From: Bacteroidales bacterium | Lineage (GTDB): Bacteria; Bacteroidota; Bacteroidia; Bacteroidales; UBA3663 | Length of the DNA: 64,000 nt | Direction: 5' to 3' | Assembly (NCBI GenBank): GCA_017618715.1 | Contig: JAFZTS010000044.1 | Coordinates: 1-64,000 of the forward strand | Shown here: piece after piece, positions 21,409 to 28,878 of the stretch | How positions within the stretch are numbered: position 1 is the stretch's first letter | Layout: each line of letters opens with the position of its first letter | Position numbers and translations under genes: made by a program | Notes under the pieces: model-generated | Databases searched by the model: none | The model's input: the letters and a program-made list of their open reading frames with translations, nothing else | What the model was told of the DNA's origin: nothing

Positions 21409-22902
21409 ATGAAACTCCAATATATCCTCTCCACCATAGCAGTGATGGCTGCCCTCAGCGCCTGCAACCCCGACATGGATTTCGACATCGCTGATCCCAT
21501 CCTCAGCAAGCCCGATGCAGGCAGCATCCAGGCGAGCCTCCAGGGCGACGACTACGTCATCAGCTGGCCTGCCAGCGGCCAAAGCATGCAGGTGACACGT
21601 TATGCCGACGGCACCAAGGCCGGCACCGAGACCGTCACCGGTGGCACCTACACCCATCATTCGGTCGAGACCAACGTAGCCAACAACTACGTGCTCAAAT
21701 ACACCGATGGCACCAACTACTCCGAAGGCGTGGTTCTCAGCTACACCCGTCCGGGAGCCAGCAAGTTCAGCGGCATCTCCATGAGCCAGATCGAGAAGGT
21801 CGGCGGCTACGATGCCTATGTTGAATGGAATGCCAACCCATCGGCCACCACCACCCACTTCGTGGCAACCAATGGTGTAGGACGCACCATCACCGAGACC
21901 TTCATGGCCAACGTCACCAATTACACCATCCAGGACGTCATCCAGGGCGAGACATGGACAGTAACCCTCACTGCCGAGAACGAGAGCGGCAAGTCGCTCC
22001 CCGTCTCCAGCAGCCTCCGCATCGGTAAGACAGCTATCGGCTACCTCTCGGTATTCGATACCCCCGAAGAGCTTGTTGCCAATGGCGACGACGACGATGC
22101 CTCGGCATGGCTCTGGTTCCACGAGACCTATCCGACCGGTACCTTCGTGCCCTTCAGCAGCATCAATTCGGCCGATGTGCTCGAACCCTACCGTGTACTG
22201 TGGTGGATGCGCGACCTCGACGACAACAGCTCCGTTTGGGAGATGCCCGAAGTAGTCATGAACGCCACACCTTCCATCCGGCAGTGGTACAAGGACGGCG
22301 GCAGCCTCCTCCTCTGGGCACACGCTACGCCATACATTGGCACCCTCGGTCGCATCGATATGGATCTGCTCCGCAACAACGACAACGCCATCAACACCGC
22401 TGAAGGCGGCTACAATGGCGACGTCTGGAAGATGGCCTGCAAGCTCAACTGCAATTCGTTTGTCAAGGACTATTCCACCCATGCCGTCTATCGTGGCCTC
22501 GACATCGAGGACAACGGCACCACCAAGCTCATCGCCTTCAAGGGCGCAGGTTGGACCGAGGACCACAACTGCCTCTACTTCAACATCCCATCGGCCCTCA
22601 CCGGCCTCGGCAATCAGGATGAAGCCAGCCTCACCATGCTCAACAACAAGTTCGGCATCTATCCACTCGGCACTTGGGACAGCCAGATTTGGTGGGTTAG
22701 CCAGCTCAACGTCTGGGAAGCACAGCAGGGCGACACCGAGTTCCAGGGTACAGTGATCTGCGTCGGCAATGGCGGTCTCAACTTCTCGATGAAGAACGAC
22801 GATGGCACCCCCGACATCAGCGCTCACCCCAAGAACAATGCTTTCCAGGACAACATCCTCATCTTTACTAAGAACGCGCTTGAGTATCTTAAGACCCGCT
22901 AA
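21409..22902 (+). CDS. DUF4960-like surface glycan-binding lipoprotein
   Basis: A 497-residue lipoprotein in the SusE position of a fructan locus. The start at 21409 (MKLQYILSTIAVMAALSAC, cysteine 19) is chosen because the ATG at 21337 would add 24 repeat-coded residues ahead of the signal peptide. The N-terminal half looks like two immunoglobulin-like domains (about residues 40-210). The C-terminal half, with YLSVFDTPEELVANGDDDD, VLWWMRDL and GGSLLLWAHATPYIGTLGRI, resembles DUF4960, the domain of the levan-binding protein BT1761 and relatives. Expected role: holding fructan at the surface next to SusD and GH32. The family assignment is from memory of the motif pattern. Confidence 0.8.
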   Translation: MKLQYILSTIAVMAALSACNPDMDFDIADPILSKPDAGSIQASLQGDDYVISWPASGQSMQVTRYADGTKAGTETVTGGTYTHHSVETNVANNYVLKYTDGTNYSEGVVLSYTRPGASKFSGISMSQIEKVGGYDAYVEWNANPSATTTHFVATNGVGRTITETFMANVTNYTIQDVIQGETWTVTLTAENESGKSLPVSSSLRIGKTAIGYLSVFDTPEELVANGDDDDASAWLWFHETYPTGTFVPFSSINSADVLEPYRVLWWMRDLDDNSSVWEMPEVVMNATPSIRQWYKDGGSLLLWAHATPYIGTLGRIDMDLLRNNDNAINTAEGGYNGDVWKMACKLNCNSFVKDYSTHAVYRGLDIEDNGTTKLIAFKGAGWTEDHNCLYFNIPSALTGLGNQDEASLTMLNNKFGIYPLGTWDSQIWWVSQLNVWEAQQGDTEFQGTVICVGNGGLNFSMKNDDGTPDISAHPKNNAFQDNILIFTKNALEYLKTR

Positions 22903-22927
22903 TTAGACTACCCAATTTTTATAACGT

Positions 22928-22955
22928 GAGGGCGGACGCAAGTGCGCCCGTCCTC
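22928..22955 (+). promoter_or_regulatory. Intercistronic hairpin before GH32
   Basis: GAGGGCGGACGC (22928-22939) and GCGCCCGTCCTC (22944-22955) form a 12-bp stem with one G-U pair and one mismatch, loop AAGT. No T-run follows, so it may be an RNA-processing or partial-stop element tuning GH32 relative to susCD. The effect is inference. Confidence 0.5.
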
Positions 22956-22987
22956 ATGAATCTTTTGATCGAAAATTTCTAATTCAT

Positions 22988-24568
22988 ATGAAATTCTCCA
23001 TCCTTTCCCTCGTAACAGCACTGCTTATCGCACCCATCTTCAACTCTTGCGGATCCGACGAGCCATTCGAAGACACCTTCAAGCCAAACCCCAATAATCC
23101 ATCAGGGGAAGGCGGCACGGACAATCCTTCAGGTGGTGGTACCGATAATCCATCGGGAGGCGGCACCACTCCTCAGGCCAACTACAACGAACAGTATCGT
23201 CCTCAGATACACTACACACCAGCCCGCAACTGGGTCAACGACCCCAACGGCATGGTCTATATCGACGGCACCTGGCACCTCTTCTACCAGTACAATCCCT
23301 ACGGCAACAGCTGGGGCAACATGAGCTGGGGACACGCCACCAGTACCGACCTCGTGCATTGGACCGAGCAGTCCACCGCCCTCGTCAAGGACGAGCTGGG
23401 TGACATCTTCTCAGGTTCGGCAGTATGTGACGCAAACAATACGGCAGGCTTTGGTGCAAATGCCATGGTGGCCTTCTACACCTCCAGCGGCACCAATCAG
23501 CAACAAAGCATGGCTTACAGCACCGACGGCGGCAAGACGTTCACCAAGTTCGCCAATAACCCCGTCATCGCTAACACCACACGTGGCGACTTTCGCGACC
23601 CCAAGGTATTCTGGCATGCCGAGACCAACCGCTGGGTGATGTGCCTCGCCCTCGGTTGGGAGTATGGCATACAGTTCTGGACCTCCACCGACCTGCGCAC
23701 CTGGCGCGAAGCCAGTACCTTCACCACTGACGTCACTCGCTGCAAACGCGGACAGTGGGAATGTCCCGACCTGCTGCGAATGAATTTCAATGGTCAGGAC
23801 AAGTGGGTGCTCATCGTCAGTGTCAATCCAGGTGGACCCGTCTCAGGCTCGGGCACCATGTACTTTGTCGGTGACTTCGATGGCGAGAAATTCGTTGCCG
23901 ACGACCTCTCTTATCCCCTTTGGCTCGACTTTGGCATGGACAACTACGCAGGCGTCACTTGGAGCAATGCTCCCGACGGCCGCATCCTCCTCCTCGGATG
24001 GATGAACAACTGGCTCTATGCAGGCGACGTGCCTTGCGACCCCTGGCGCTCCACCTTCACCTTGCCGCGCGAGCTCAGTCTCATCGATTATCAGGGCAAA
24101 CCCCTCCTCGCCAGCCGTCCTGTGGGAGAAATCGACAAACTCGCCAGCGAATGGAACACCGTAGGCAACACGGGAGGTAGCATCAACGCATCGGCAGCCT
24201 ATCGTCTGCAGATCACCCTCGATGCAAACCAAGCCAACACCATCACCCTCAGCAATGGCGAGCACGAGAGCTACGAACTCACCTACAGTCCCTCGGCAGG
24301 CAGTCTCATCGCTCACCGTAATAGCAAAACAGGAGCAGCCACCTTCAACGGCAGCTACTCCATCCCTTCTATCACGGGTACATTAAGCAACACGGGCGAC
24401 GTGCTGACCCTCGACATCTACGTCGATCAGTCCTCCGTCGAAATCTTCACCTCCAATGGCTCGATGGCGATGACCAATCTTGTCTTCCCCACCACCATCT
24501 ACAATCAGGTCACATTATCCCAAGCCGCCCAAACCATCCGTTATCAAGCCCTTTCCTCCATTTGGTAA
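22988..24568 (+). CDS. GH32 fructanase lipoprotein (levanase/inulinase type)
   Basis: A 526-residue family 32 fructan hydrolase. The lipoprotein signal (cysteine 21, IFNSC) is followed by a repetitive linker of NPSGGGTD units to about residue 66. All three catalytic motifs are present: nucleophile D85 in NWVNDPNGMV, D204 in FRDPKVFW and acid/base E258 in ECPDLL, in a five-bladed propeller. A C-terminal beta-sandwich (about 375-526) ends with VEIFTSNGSMAMTNLVFP. Lipidation and a flexible linker suggest surface display, as for the endo-levanase BT1760 at the same relative position. Whether levan or inulin is the substrate cannot be decided from sequence. Confidence 0.95.
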   Translation: MKFSILSLVTALLIAPIFNSCGSDEPFEDTFKPNPNNPSGEGGTDNPSGGGTDNPSGGGTTPQANYNEQYRPQIHYTPARNWVNDPNGMVYIDGTWHLFYQYNPYGNSWGNMSWGHATSTDLVHWTEQSTALVKDELGDIFSGSAVCDANNTAGFGANAMVAFYTSSGTNQQQSMAYSTDGGKTFTKFANNPVIANTTRGDFRDPKVFWHAETNRWVMCLALGWEYGIQFWTSTDLRTWREASTFTTDVTRCKRGQWECPDLLRMNFNGQDKWVLIVSVNPGGPVSGSGTMYFVGDFDGEKFVADDLSYPLWLDFGMDNYAGVTWSNAPDGRILLLGWMNNWLYAGDVPCDPWRSTFTLPRELSLIDYQGKPLLASRPVGEIDKLASEWNTVGNTGGSINASAAYRLQITLDANQANTITLSNGEHESYELTYSPSAGSLIAHRNSKTGAATFNGSYSIPSITGTLSNTGDVLTLDIYVDQSSVEIFTSNGSMAMTNLVFPTTIYNQVTLSQAAQTIRYQALSSIW

Positions 24569-24573
24569 ATCAA

Positions 24574-24612
24574 TAACCTTTAACCATTAACCCTTAACCC
24601 TTTTTAACCCTC
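24574..24612 (+). repeat. 7-bp tandem repeat at the GH32/CDF junction
   Basis: TAACCTT, TAACCAT, TAACCCT, TAACCCT, then TTTTTAACCC. The array sits between two convergent genes and runs into the last codons of the cation transporter (VKKG). Confidence 0.6.
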
Positions 24613-25499
24613 CTTATCTCCTCTGGCTCCACATGCACGGCGACATGTGTCTCCGGCCCAAAACGGCTTCGCAGCAAATTCTCGACCTGCGAAGCCTTGT
24701 CGTGTGCATCGCGCAAGGGGAGGTCGCCATCCACAAGGAGATGGAGCTCGATGGCATAATGATTGCCTATGCGACGGGTGCGCAGGTCGTGAGGCTCCGT
24801 CACACCAGGTACCGAAGCAGCCAGTTGTAGGATCTCCGCCTCCACATCTTCGGGCAGCGACTGCTCCATCAGGTCGCCGATGCCATCGCGCAACAGGTCA
24901 TACGACACCTTCACGATGAACAGGCCCACGATGATCGAAGCAACAGGATCGAGCACCGTCCAACGCTGTCCCAGGAAGATGGCGCCACCGATACCCACGG
25001 CCGTGCCAATCGACGACAGCGCATCGCTCCGGTGATGCCAGGCATTCGCCTCCACAGCCTGCGAGTCGAGCTCATGCGCCTTCTTGATCGAATAGCGATA
25101 AGTCGCCTCTTTGAGCACCACCGAAAGCAGGGCAGCCCAAAGCGCCAGTTTGCCGGGAGCTAGGAGTTCAGCGCCATTCGTCCACGCGACAATCTTCGTC
25201 ACGCCGCCATAGAGGATGCCCAGAGCCACCGCCAGCAACGACGCGCCGATGATGGTCAAGGCAAGCGTCTCGTACTTGCCATGTCCGTAGTCGTGTCCCT
25301 TGTCCCTCGGCTTGCCGCTGATGTGTACAAACACGAGCACGATGACATCGGTCACAAAGTCGCTCAGCGAGTGCACAGCATCGGCCACCATCGCCGCACT
25401 ATGGCCCACGATGCCGGCCACGAACTTGAACACGAGGAGTACCACGTTCACGGCACCTCCCACCAGCGTGACCTTGTATATCTCCTTGTTTCGCTCCAT
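24594..25499 (-). CDS. Cation diffusion facilitator (CDF) metal transporter
   Basis: A 301-residue CDF-family divalent metal exporter (zinc, iron or manganese type). It starts at 25499 (MERNKEIYKVTLVGG), one base after the nrdG stop; the longer frame upstream lies inside nrdG. There are six predicted helices, with the paired metal-site signatures HSLSDFVTD on helix 2 and HHRSDALSS on helix 5. A C-terminal cytoplasmic metal-binding domain of about 90 residues follows (EPHDLRTRRIGNHYAIELHLLVDGDLPL). It probably shares a transcript with nrdG. The final residues are coded by a 7-bp repeat. The metal is not predictable here. Confidence 0.92.
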   Translation of the reverse strand: MERNKEIYKVTLVGGAVNVVLLVFKFVAGIVGHSAAMVADAVHSLSDFVTDVIVLVFVHISGKPRDKGHDYGHGKYETLALTIIGASLLAVALGILYGGVTKIVAWTNGAELLAPGKLALWAALLSVVLKEATYRYSIKKAHELDSQAVEANAWHHRSDALSSIGTAVGIGGAIFLGQRWTVLDPVASIIVGLFIVKVSYDLLRDGIGDLMEQSLPEDVEAEILQLAASVPGVTEPHDLRTRRIGNHYAIELHLLVDGDLPLRDAHDKASQVENLLRSRFGPETHVAVHVEPEEIRRVKKG

Positions 25500-25500
25500 T

Positions 25501-26019
25501 TCAATCAAACACCGGATAAGGATTATAGTCGAATTCGACGACCTTGCCGGCCTTGAGCGACTTCTGCACATCGACAAGGCGCTGGTTGCTTGAGCCACGG
25601 AACAGCAAGTCCAGGCTCTTCTTCGCCTCGATGAAAGGACCATCCACGAGGACATCGAGGTAAGGGAGCATGCGGCTCATAGCTGGATCGGCCACCACCT
25701 GTTCGAAGAGGAAGCCTGTATAGCACCAGATGCCCTTGTGCAGTTCCTCGCGGATACGACGTGCCAGCTCCGTGAAAGCCTCGGGCTGATACATCGGATC
25801 GCCTCCGCTGAAAGTGATGTCGCCCTCCGCATATTTCAGTTCCTCCATAATCTCGTCGATACTCACTGTATGACCAGCCGTGAACGACCACGTTTCGGGA
25901 TTGTGGCAGCCGGGGCAGGCATGACGACAGCCTGCGCAATATACACTCGTGCGCCAACCTGGTCCATCGACCGTAGTGTCGGCAACAATCTTCATCAGTT
26001 GGATGGTATTATTTGCCAT
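25501..26019 (-). CDS. nrdG: Anaerobic ribonucleotide reductase activating protein
   Basis: A 172-residue radical-SAM activase that puts the glycyl radical on the class III ribonucleotide reductase NrdD. The start at 26019 (MANNTIQLMKIV) lies just after a -7 box at 26048-26055; the longer frame would cover that promoter. The iron-sulphur motif is C31-RHA-C35-PG-C38, with an extra cysteine at 28, followed by GDITFSGGDPMYQPEA, the SAM-binding glycine-rich motif. The C-terminus (SSNQRLVDVQKSL) fits NrdG. Its usual partner nrdD is not next to it; the upstream neighbour is instead a short transcription unit and then the GH3 operon. Confidence 0.93.
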   Translation of the reverse strand: MANNTIQLMKIVADTTVDGPGWRTSVYCAGCRHACPGCHNPETWSFTAGHTVSIDEIMEELKYAEGDITFSGGDPMYQPEAFTELARRIREELHKGIWCYTGFLFEQVVADPAMSRMLPYLDVLVDGPFIEAKKSLDLLFRGSSNQRLVDVQKSLKAGKVVEFDYNPYPVFD

Positions 26020-26047
26020 AATATATGATATTTCGTTATTGTGGGCG

Positions 26048-26055
26048 CAAATATA
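26048..26055 (-). promoter_or_regulatory. -7 box of nrdG
   Basis: TATATTTG on the minus strand, 28 bp before the nrdG start. The -33 position reads TTC rather than TTG at 20-bp spacing. Confidence 0.6.
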
Positions 26056-26090
26056 CGCATAATTTTCGACATCGCGAAAATAAAAGCACA

Positions 26091-26125
26091 AAAAAACACC
26101 CTGTCATCCGACAGAGTGTTTTTTT
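26091..26125 (-). terminator. Hairpin terminator ahead of nrdG
   Basis: AAAAAACACCCTGTC (26091-26105) and GACAGAGTGTTTTTTT (26110-26125) form a long stem with one mismatch, loop ATCC. Its shape can stop transcription in both directions. It closes the short unit that starts near 26185. Confidence 0.75.
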
Positions 26126-26177
26126 ACACACATATTACACACATATTACTAACATAAACTAACCAAATGAGAATCAT
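26124..26177 (-). CDS. Possible 17-codon hydrophobic peptide between promoter and terminator
   Basis: ATG at 26177 to TAA at 26124-26126 encodes MILIWLVYVSNMCVICV. A full promoter lies 12-40 bp upstream and a strong terminator begins within the stop codon region, so the ORF fills a transcript of about 90 nt. It could be a small membrane peptide, a leader of an attenuator, or chance reading in a small RNA. No family is recognised and no ribosome-binding site is evident. Confidence 0.3.
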   Translation of the reverse strand: MILIWLVYVSNMCVICV

Positions 26178-26188
26178 TTTTGTCACTG

Positions 26189-26219
26189 CAAAGATAGGGC
26201 TCATTTTCTATTCCTACAA
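26189..26219 (-). promoter_or_regulatory. Promoter of a short transcript upstream of nrdG
   Basis: On the minus strand TTG (26219 to 26217), 20 bp, TATCTTTG (26196 to 26189): a complete promoter. The only downstream object before the terminator at 26125-26091 is the 17-codon ORF, predicting an RNA of about 90-95 nt. Confidence 0.65.
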
Positions 26220-26307
26220 GTTTTTTCCGCTCTTTTTGATTGGGATATAACGACACGGTAACTGAATGGCGACAATTATGCCGATTCCCTTTCTATTTTG
26301 TCGCTTC

Positions 26308-26359
26308 GAACGCCAAAAAAAGAAAGAAAGAGCCCTAACCGTTGTGGTTAGAGCTCTTT
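26308..26359 (-). terminator. Terminator of the GH95-SGNH-GH31-GH3 operon
   Basis: AAAGAGCCCTAACC (26327-26340) pairs with GGTTAGAGCTCTTT (26346-26359) with one mismatch, loop GTTGT. On the minus strand it is followed by CTTTCTTTCTTTTTTT. It lies 16 bp after the GH3 stop. Confidence 0.85.
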
Positions 26360-26375
26360 CGTCCGTCAATGAGAA

Positions 26376-28841
26376 TCATCGAGTGATATCGACCTTGCCT
26401 CTGATATCGACCGAAGAGGAACCGACATAGATGGTAAAGTCGCCCGACTCGAACGCCCAGTTGCCCTGTTCCTCGTCATAGTAGCAAAGATCTTCGTTGC
26501 GGATGATGTAGCTGATCACCTTGCGCTCGCCGGGCTTGAGATTGACTTTCTCGAAGTGCTTCAACTCTTTCTTCGGACGCACCACGGAGCTCTTGACATC
26601 GCTCACATAGAACTGCACAACTTCCTGGCCTTCGACGGGCCCGACATTGGTGACTTCCACGCTCACCGTGCCCGCATAGATGGTGGGTTTGCTATATTCG
26701 AACGTGGTGTAGCTCAAACCGTAGCCGAAGGGAAACAGTACACTGGGAGTGCCTACGCCATTGAGCCGGTGGTAGTCGTACCAGCGATAACCTACGAGGA
26801 TATCCTCGGCATAGACCTCTACTTCGTCACCAGCGCCCCGATGGGTGGCAGGAAGGGGCGATGTGTTGAGCACCTTCAGCGAGGGATCGAAGTTTCGGGC
26901 GGCATCACGCAAAGAGGAAGAACTCTTGGAAGCGATAGCGAGCAAATCGGCCGAGCGTGGATTGCGGTTCGGGCGATATCTCCAGGCTTCGGGCACCTCG
27001 TCGGGACGAACACCGGGATAGCTGACACGGCCTAAATGATGGGCGGGACAGTCGGCAAGCGATACAGGATAGGTGAAGATGGTCTTGCCTGAAGGGCAAA
27101 CGTCACCCGAGAGGATGTCGGCCAAAGCTGCACCGGCCATTGAGCCCAGGTACCAGCTTTGAAGGAGAGCGGGTACGCGACTGAGCCAGGGCATACGGAA
27201 TGCATTGCCAGAGATGATGACGCAGATGAGGTTCGGATTGGCGGTGGCAAGGGCATCGATGAGCTCGTTCTGGTGATAATCGAGGTCATAGGTGAGGCGG
27301 TCGCCTCCTTCACAGTCGGAGTAATGGTTCTTGTTCAAACCACCTACGAAGATTACGAGGTCGGCCTGCCGTGCCTTCTCGACGGCTTCGGTGCGAAGCT
27401 GGTCGTAGGTGCTGGTTGAAATGGTGTCGATGCGGCCGTAGTGGGCACCGCCTGAACGATAGCCTTCGGCATAGTCGATGGTGACCTTGTCGCCAAAACG
27501 ATCACGGATGCCCTGCAGAGGCGAAATCTCAATCTTGGTTTTGAGTTCCGACGAACCGCCGCCCATGCAAAGGCTGCGGGTGGCGTTCTCGCCAACCACG
27601 AGGATGCGATTGTAGCGCTCAGGGCGAATGGGCAAGAGGGTCTCGGAGTTTTGAGCTTTAGGTTTTGAGTTTGGGGTTTTGATGGGATTGTTCTTGAGGA
27701 GAACGATGCCCTCGTCGGCAATCCTACGGGCGGCAGCGAGTTGATCGTCGCTGGCGACGCGTCCATAAGGATAGGCGTTGATGGTGCTGGCTTCTGTGCG
27801 GAAAATCATGCGCAGGATACGAGCGGCCTTATCGTTGATAATCGAATCGGGAACTTCGCCACGCAAAGCTTTTTCGTAATAGGCACGTCCCAGATAATAA
27901 TCGTCGTAGCCGAAATCACCAGCTTCCGTAGTGAGGCCGTTGGTATAGGTTCCCATTTCGACATCGAGGCCATTGAAGATAGCTTCGTCGGTGTTGTGAG
28001 CTGCACCCCAGTCGGTGATAACCACTCCATCGAAGCCCAACTCACCTTTCAAAACCTCATCGATGAGTACTTCGTTGTGGGAAACGTGCTGGTCGAGATA
28101 TTGGTTGTAAGAACCCATAACGCTCCAGACATTGCCCTGCTCCACCGCAGCTTTGAAGGGAGGCAGGTAGATTTCATGGAAGGCACGGTCGGAAACCTTT
28201 ACATCGACGTGGCCACGGAATTCCTCCTGATCGTTGAAGATATAATGCTTGACACAAGCAGCCACTCCGTTCTTTTGTACGCCGATGATATATGGCACTA
28301 CCATCTTGGAGGCAAGACACGGATCTTCGCCCATGTATTCGAAGTTGCGGCCATTGAGCGGTGTTCGATAGATGTTCACGCCAGGACCAAGCAGGACGTT
28401 CTTACGGCGATAGCGCGCCTCTTGTCCCACATTGAAGCCATAGGAGAAAGCAAGGTCGCGGTTCCAGGTGGCAGCCAGACAGGTAAGTGCAGGATAAGCC
28501 GTGATGGAATCGTTGTTCCAGTCGGCATAGCCCCAGTTGTTCCAATTGATTTCGGCACGCACGCCGTGAGGGCCGTCGCTATAGTGGATCTCAGGGATGC
28601 CAAGACGTGGTACTCCGGGGGTCGAAAACTTGGATTGTGCATAGCACAGGCGGCATTTCTCGGCCAGCGTCATCTGGCTGAGGGCATCCTTGATGCGCTG
28701 CTCGATGGGCTGGGTACTGATGGCATAGGTCGGGACAAAAAGGGTTGACTGTGCCTCATATTCATCCACCACTACCTGTTGCGCCAAGGCATTGGTGGAA
28801 AGAGTAGCCATAAGGATGGCAGAGATGTGAGAGAGTCTCAT
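26376..28841 (-). CDS. GH3 beta-glycosidase, secreted
   Basis: An 821-residue family 3 enzyme (beta-glucosidase or beta-xylosidase type) with a signal peptide ending NALAQ. The (beta/alpha)8 domain holds GVACVKHYIFNDQE-type and ARYRRKNVLLGPGVNIYRTPLNGRNFEYMGEDP motifs, with nucleophile D277 in VVITDWGA. An alpha/beta sandwich domain (residues about 380-620, ILVVGENATRSLCMGGGSS) and a fibronectin-III-like C-terminal domain (VEVTNVGPVEGQEVVQFYV) follow. A low-complexity insert IKTPNSKPKAQNSE near residue 390 is coded by an imperfect CAAAAC-type repeat. It is last in the operon, 37 bp after the GH31 gene. By context it releases glucose from trimmed xyloglucan oligosaccharides. Confidence 0.93.
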   Translation of the reverse strand: MRLSHISAILMATLSTNALAQQVVVDEYEAQSTLFVPTYAISTQPIEQRIKDALSQMTLAEKCRLCYAQSKFSTPGVPRLGIPEIHYSDGPHGVRAEINWNNWGYADWNNDSITAYPALTCLAATWNRDLAFSYGFNVGQEARYRRKNVLLGPGVNIYRTPLNGRNFEYMGEDPCLASKMVVPYIIGVQKNGVAACVKHYIFNDQEEFRGHVDVKVSDRAFHEIYLPPFKAAVEQGNVWSVMGSYNQYLDQHVSHNEVLIDEVLKGELGFDGVVITDWGAAHNTDEAIFNGLDVEMGTYTNGLTTEAGDFGYDDYYLGRAYYEKALRGEVPDSIINDKAARILRMIFRTEASTINAYPYGRVASDDQLAAARRIADEGIVLLKNNPIKTPNSKPKAQNSETLLPIRPERYNRILVVGENATRSLCMGGGSSELKTKIEISPLQGIRDRFGDKVTIDYAEGYRSGGAHYGRIDTISTSTYDQLRTEAVEKARQADLVIFVGGLNKNHYSDCEGGDRLTYDLDYHQNELIDALATANPNLICVIISGNAFRMPWLSRVPALLQSWYLGSMAGAALADILSGDVCPSGKTIFTYPVSLADCPAHHLGRVSYPGVRPDEVPEAWRYRPNRNPRSADLLAIASKSSSSLRDAARNFDPSLKVLNTSPLPATHRGAGDEVEVYAEDILVGYRWYDYHRLNGVGTPSVLFPFGYGLSYTTFEYSKPTIYAGTVSVEVTNVGPVEGQEVVQFYVSDVKSSVVRPKKELKHFEKVNLKPGERKVISYIIRNEDLCYYDEEQGNWAFESGDFTIYVGSSSVDIRGKVDITR

Positions 28842-28878
28842 GTAGGAATGAATAGTAATAATGTATAAAGAAAAGATC

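Noticed and set aside
24569..26375. Mobile-element ends at the border of the fructan block
   Set aside because: No transposase, integrase, tRNA or flanking inverted repeats were found; only short tandem repeats and terminators are present.
27640..27700. Further repeat array in the GH3 gene
   Set aside because: CAAAAC-type units are visible but the period is irregular, so it is only mentioned under the gene and not counted with the 9-bp arrays.
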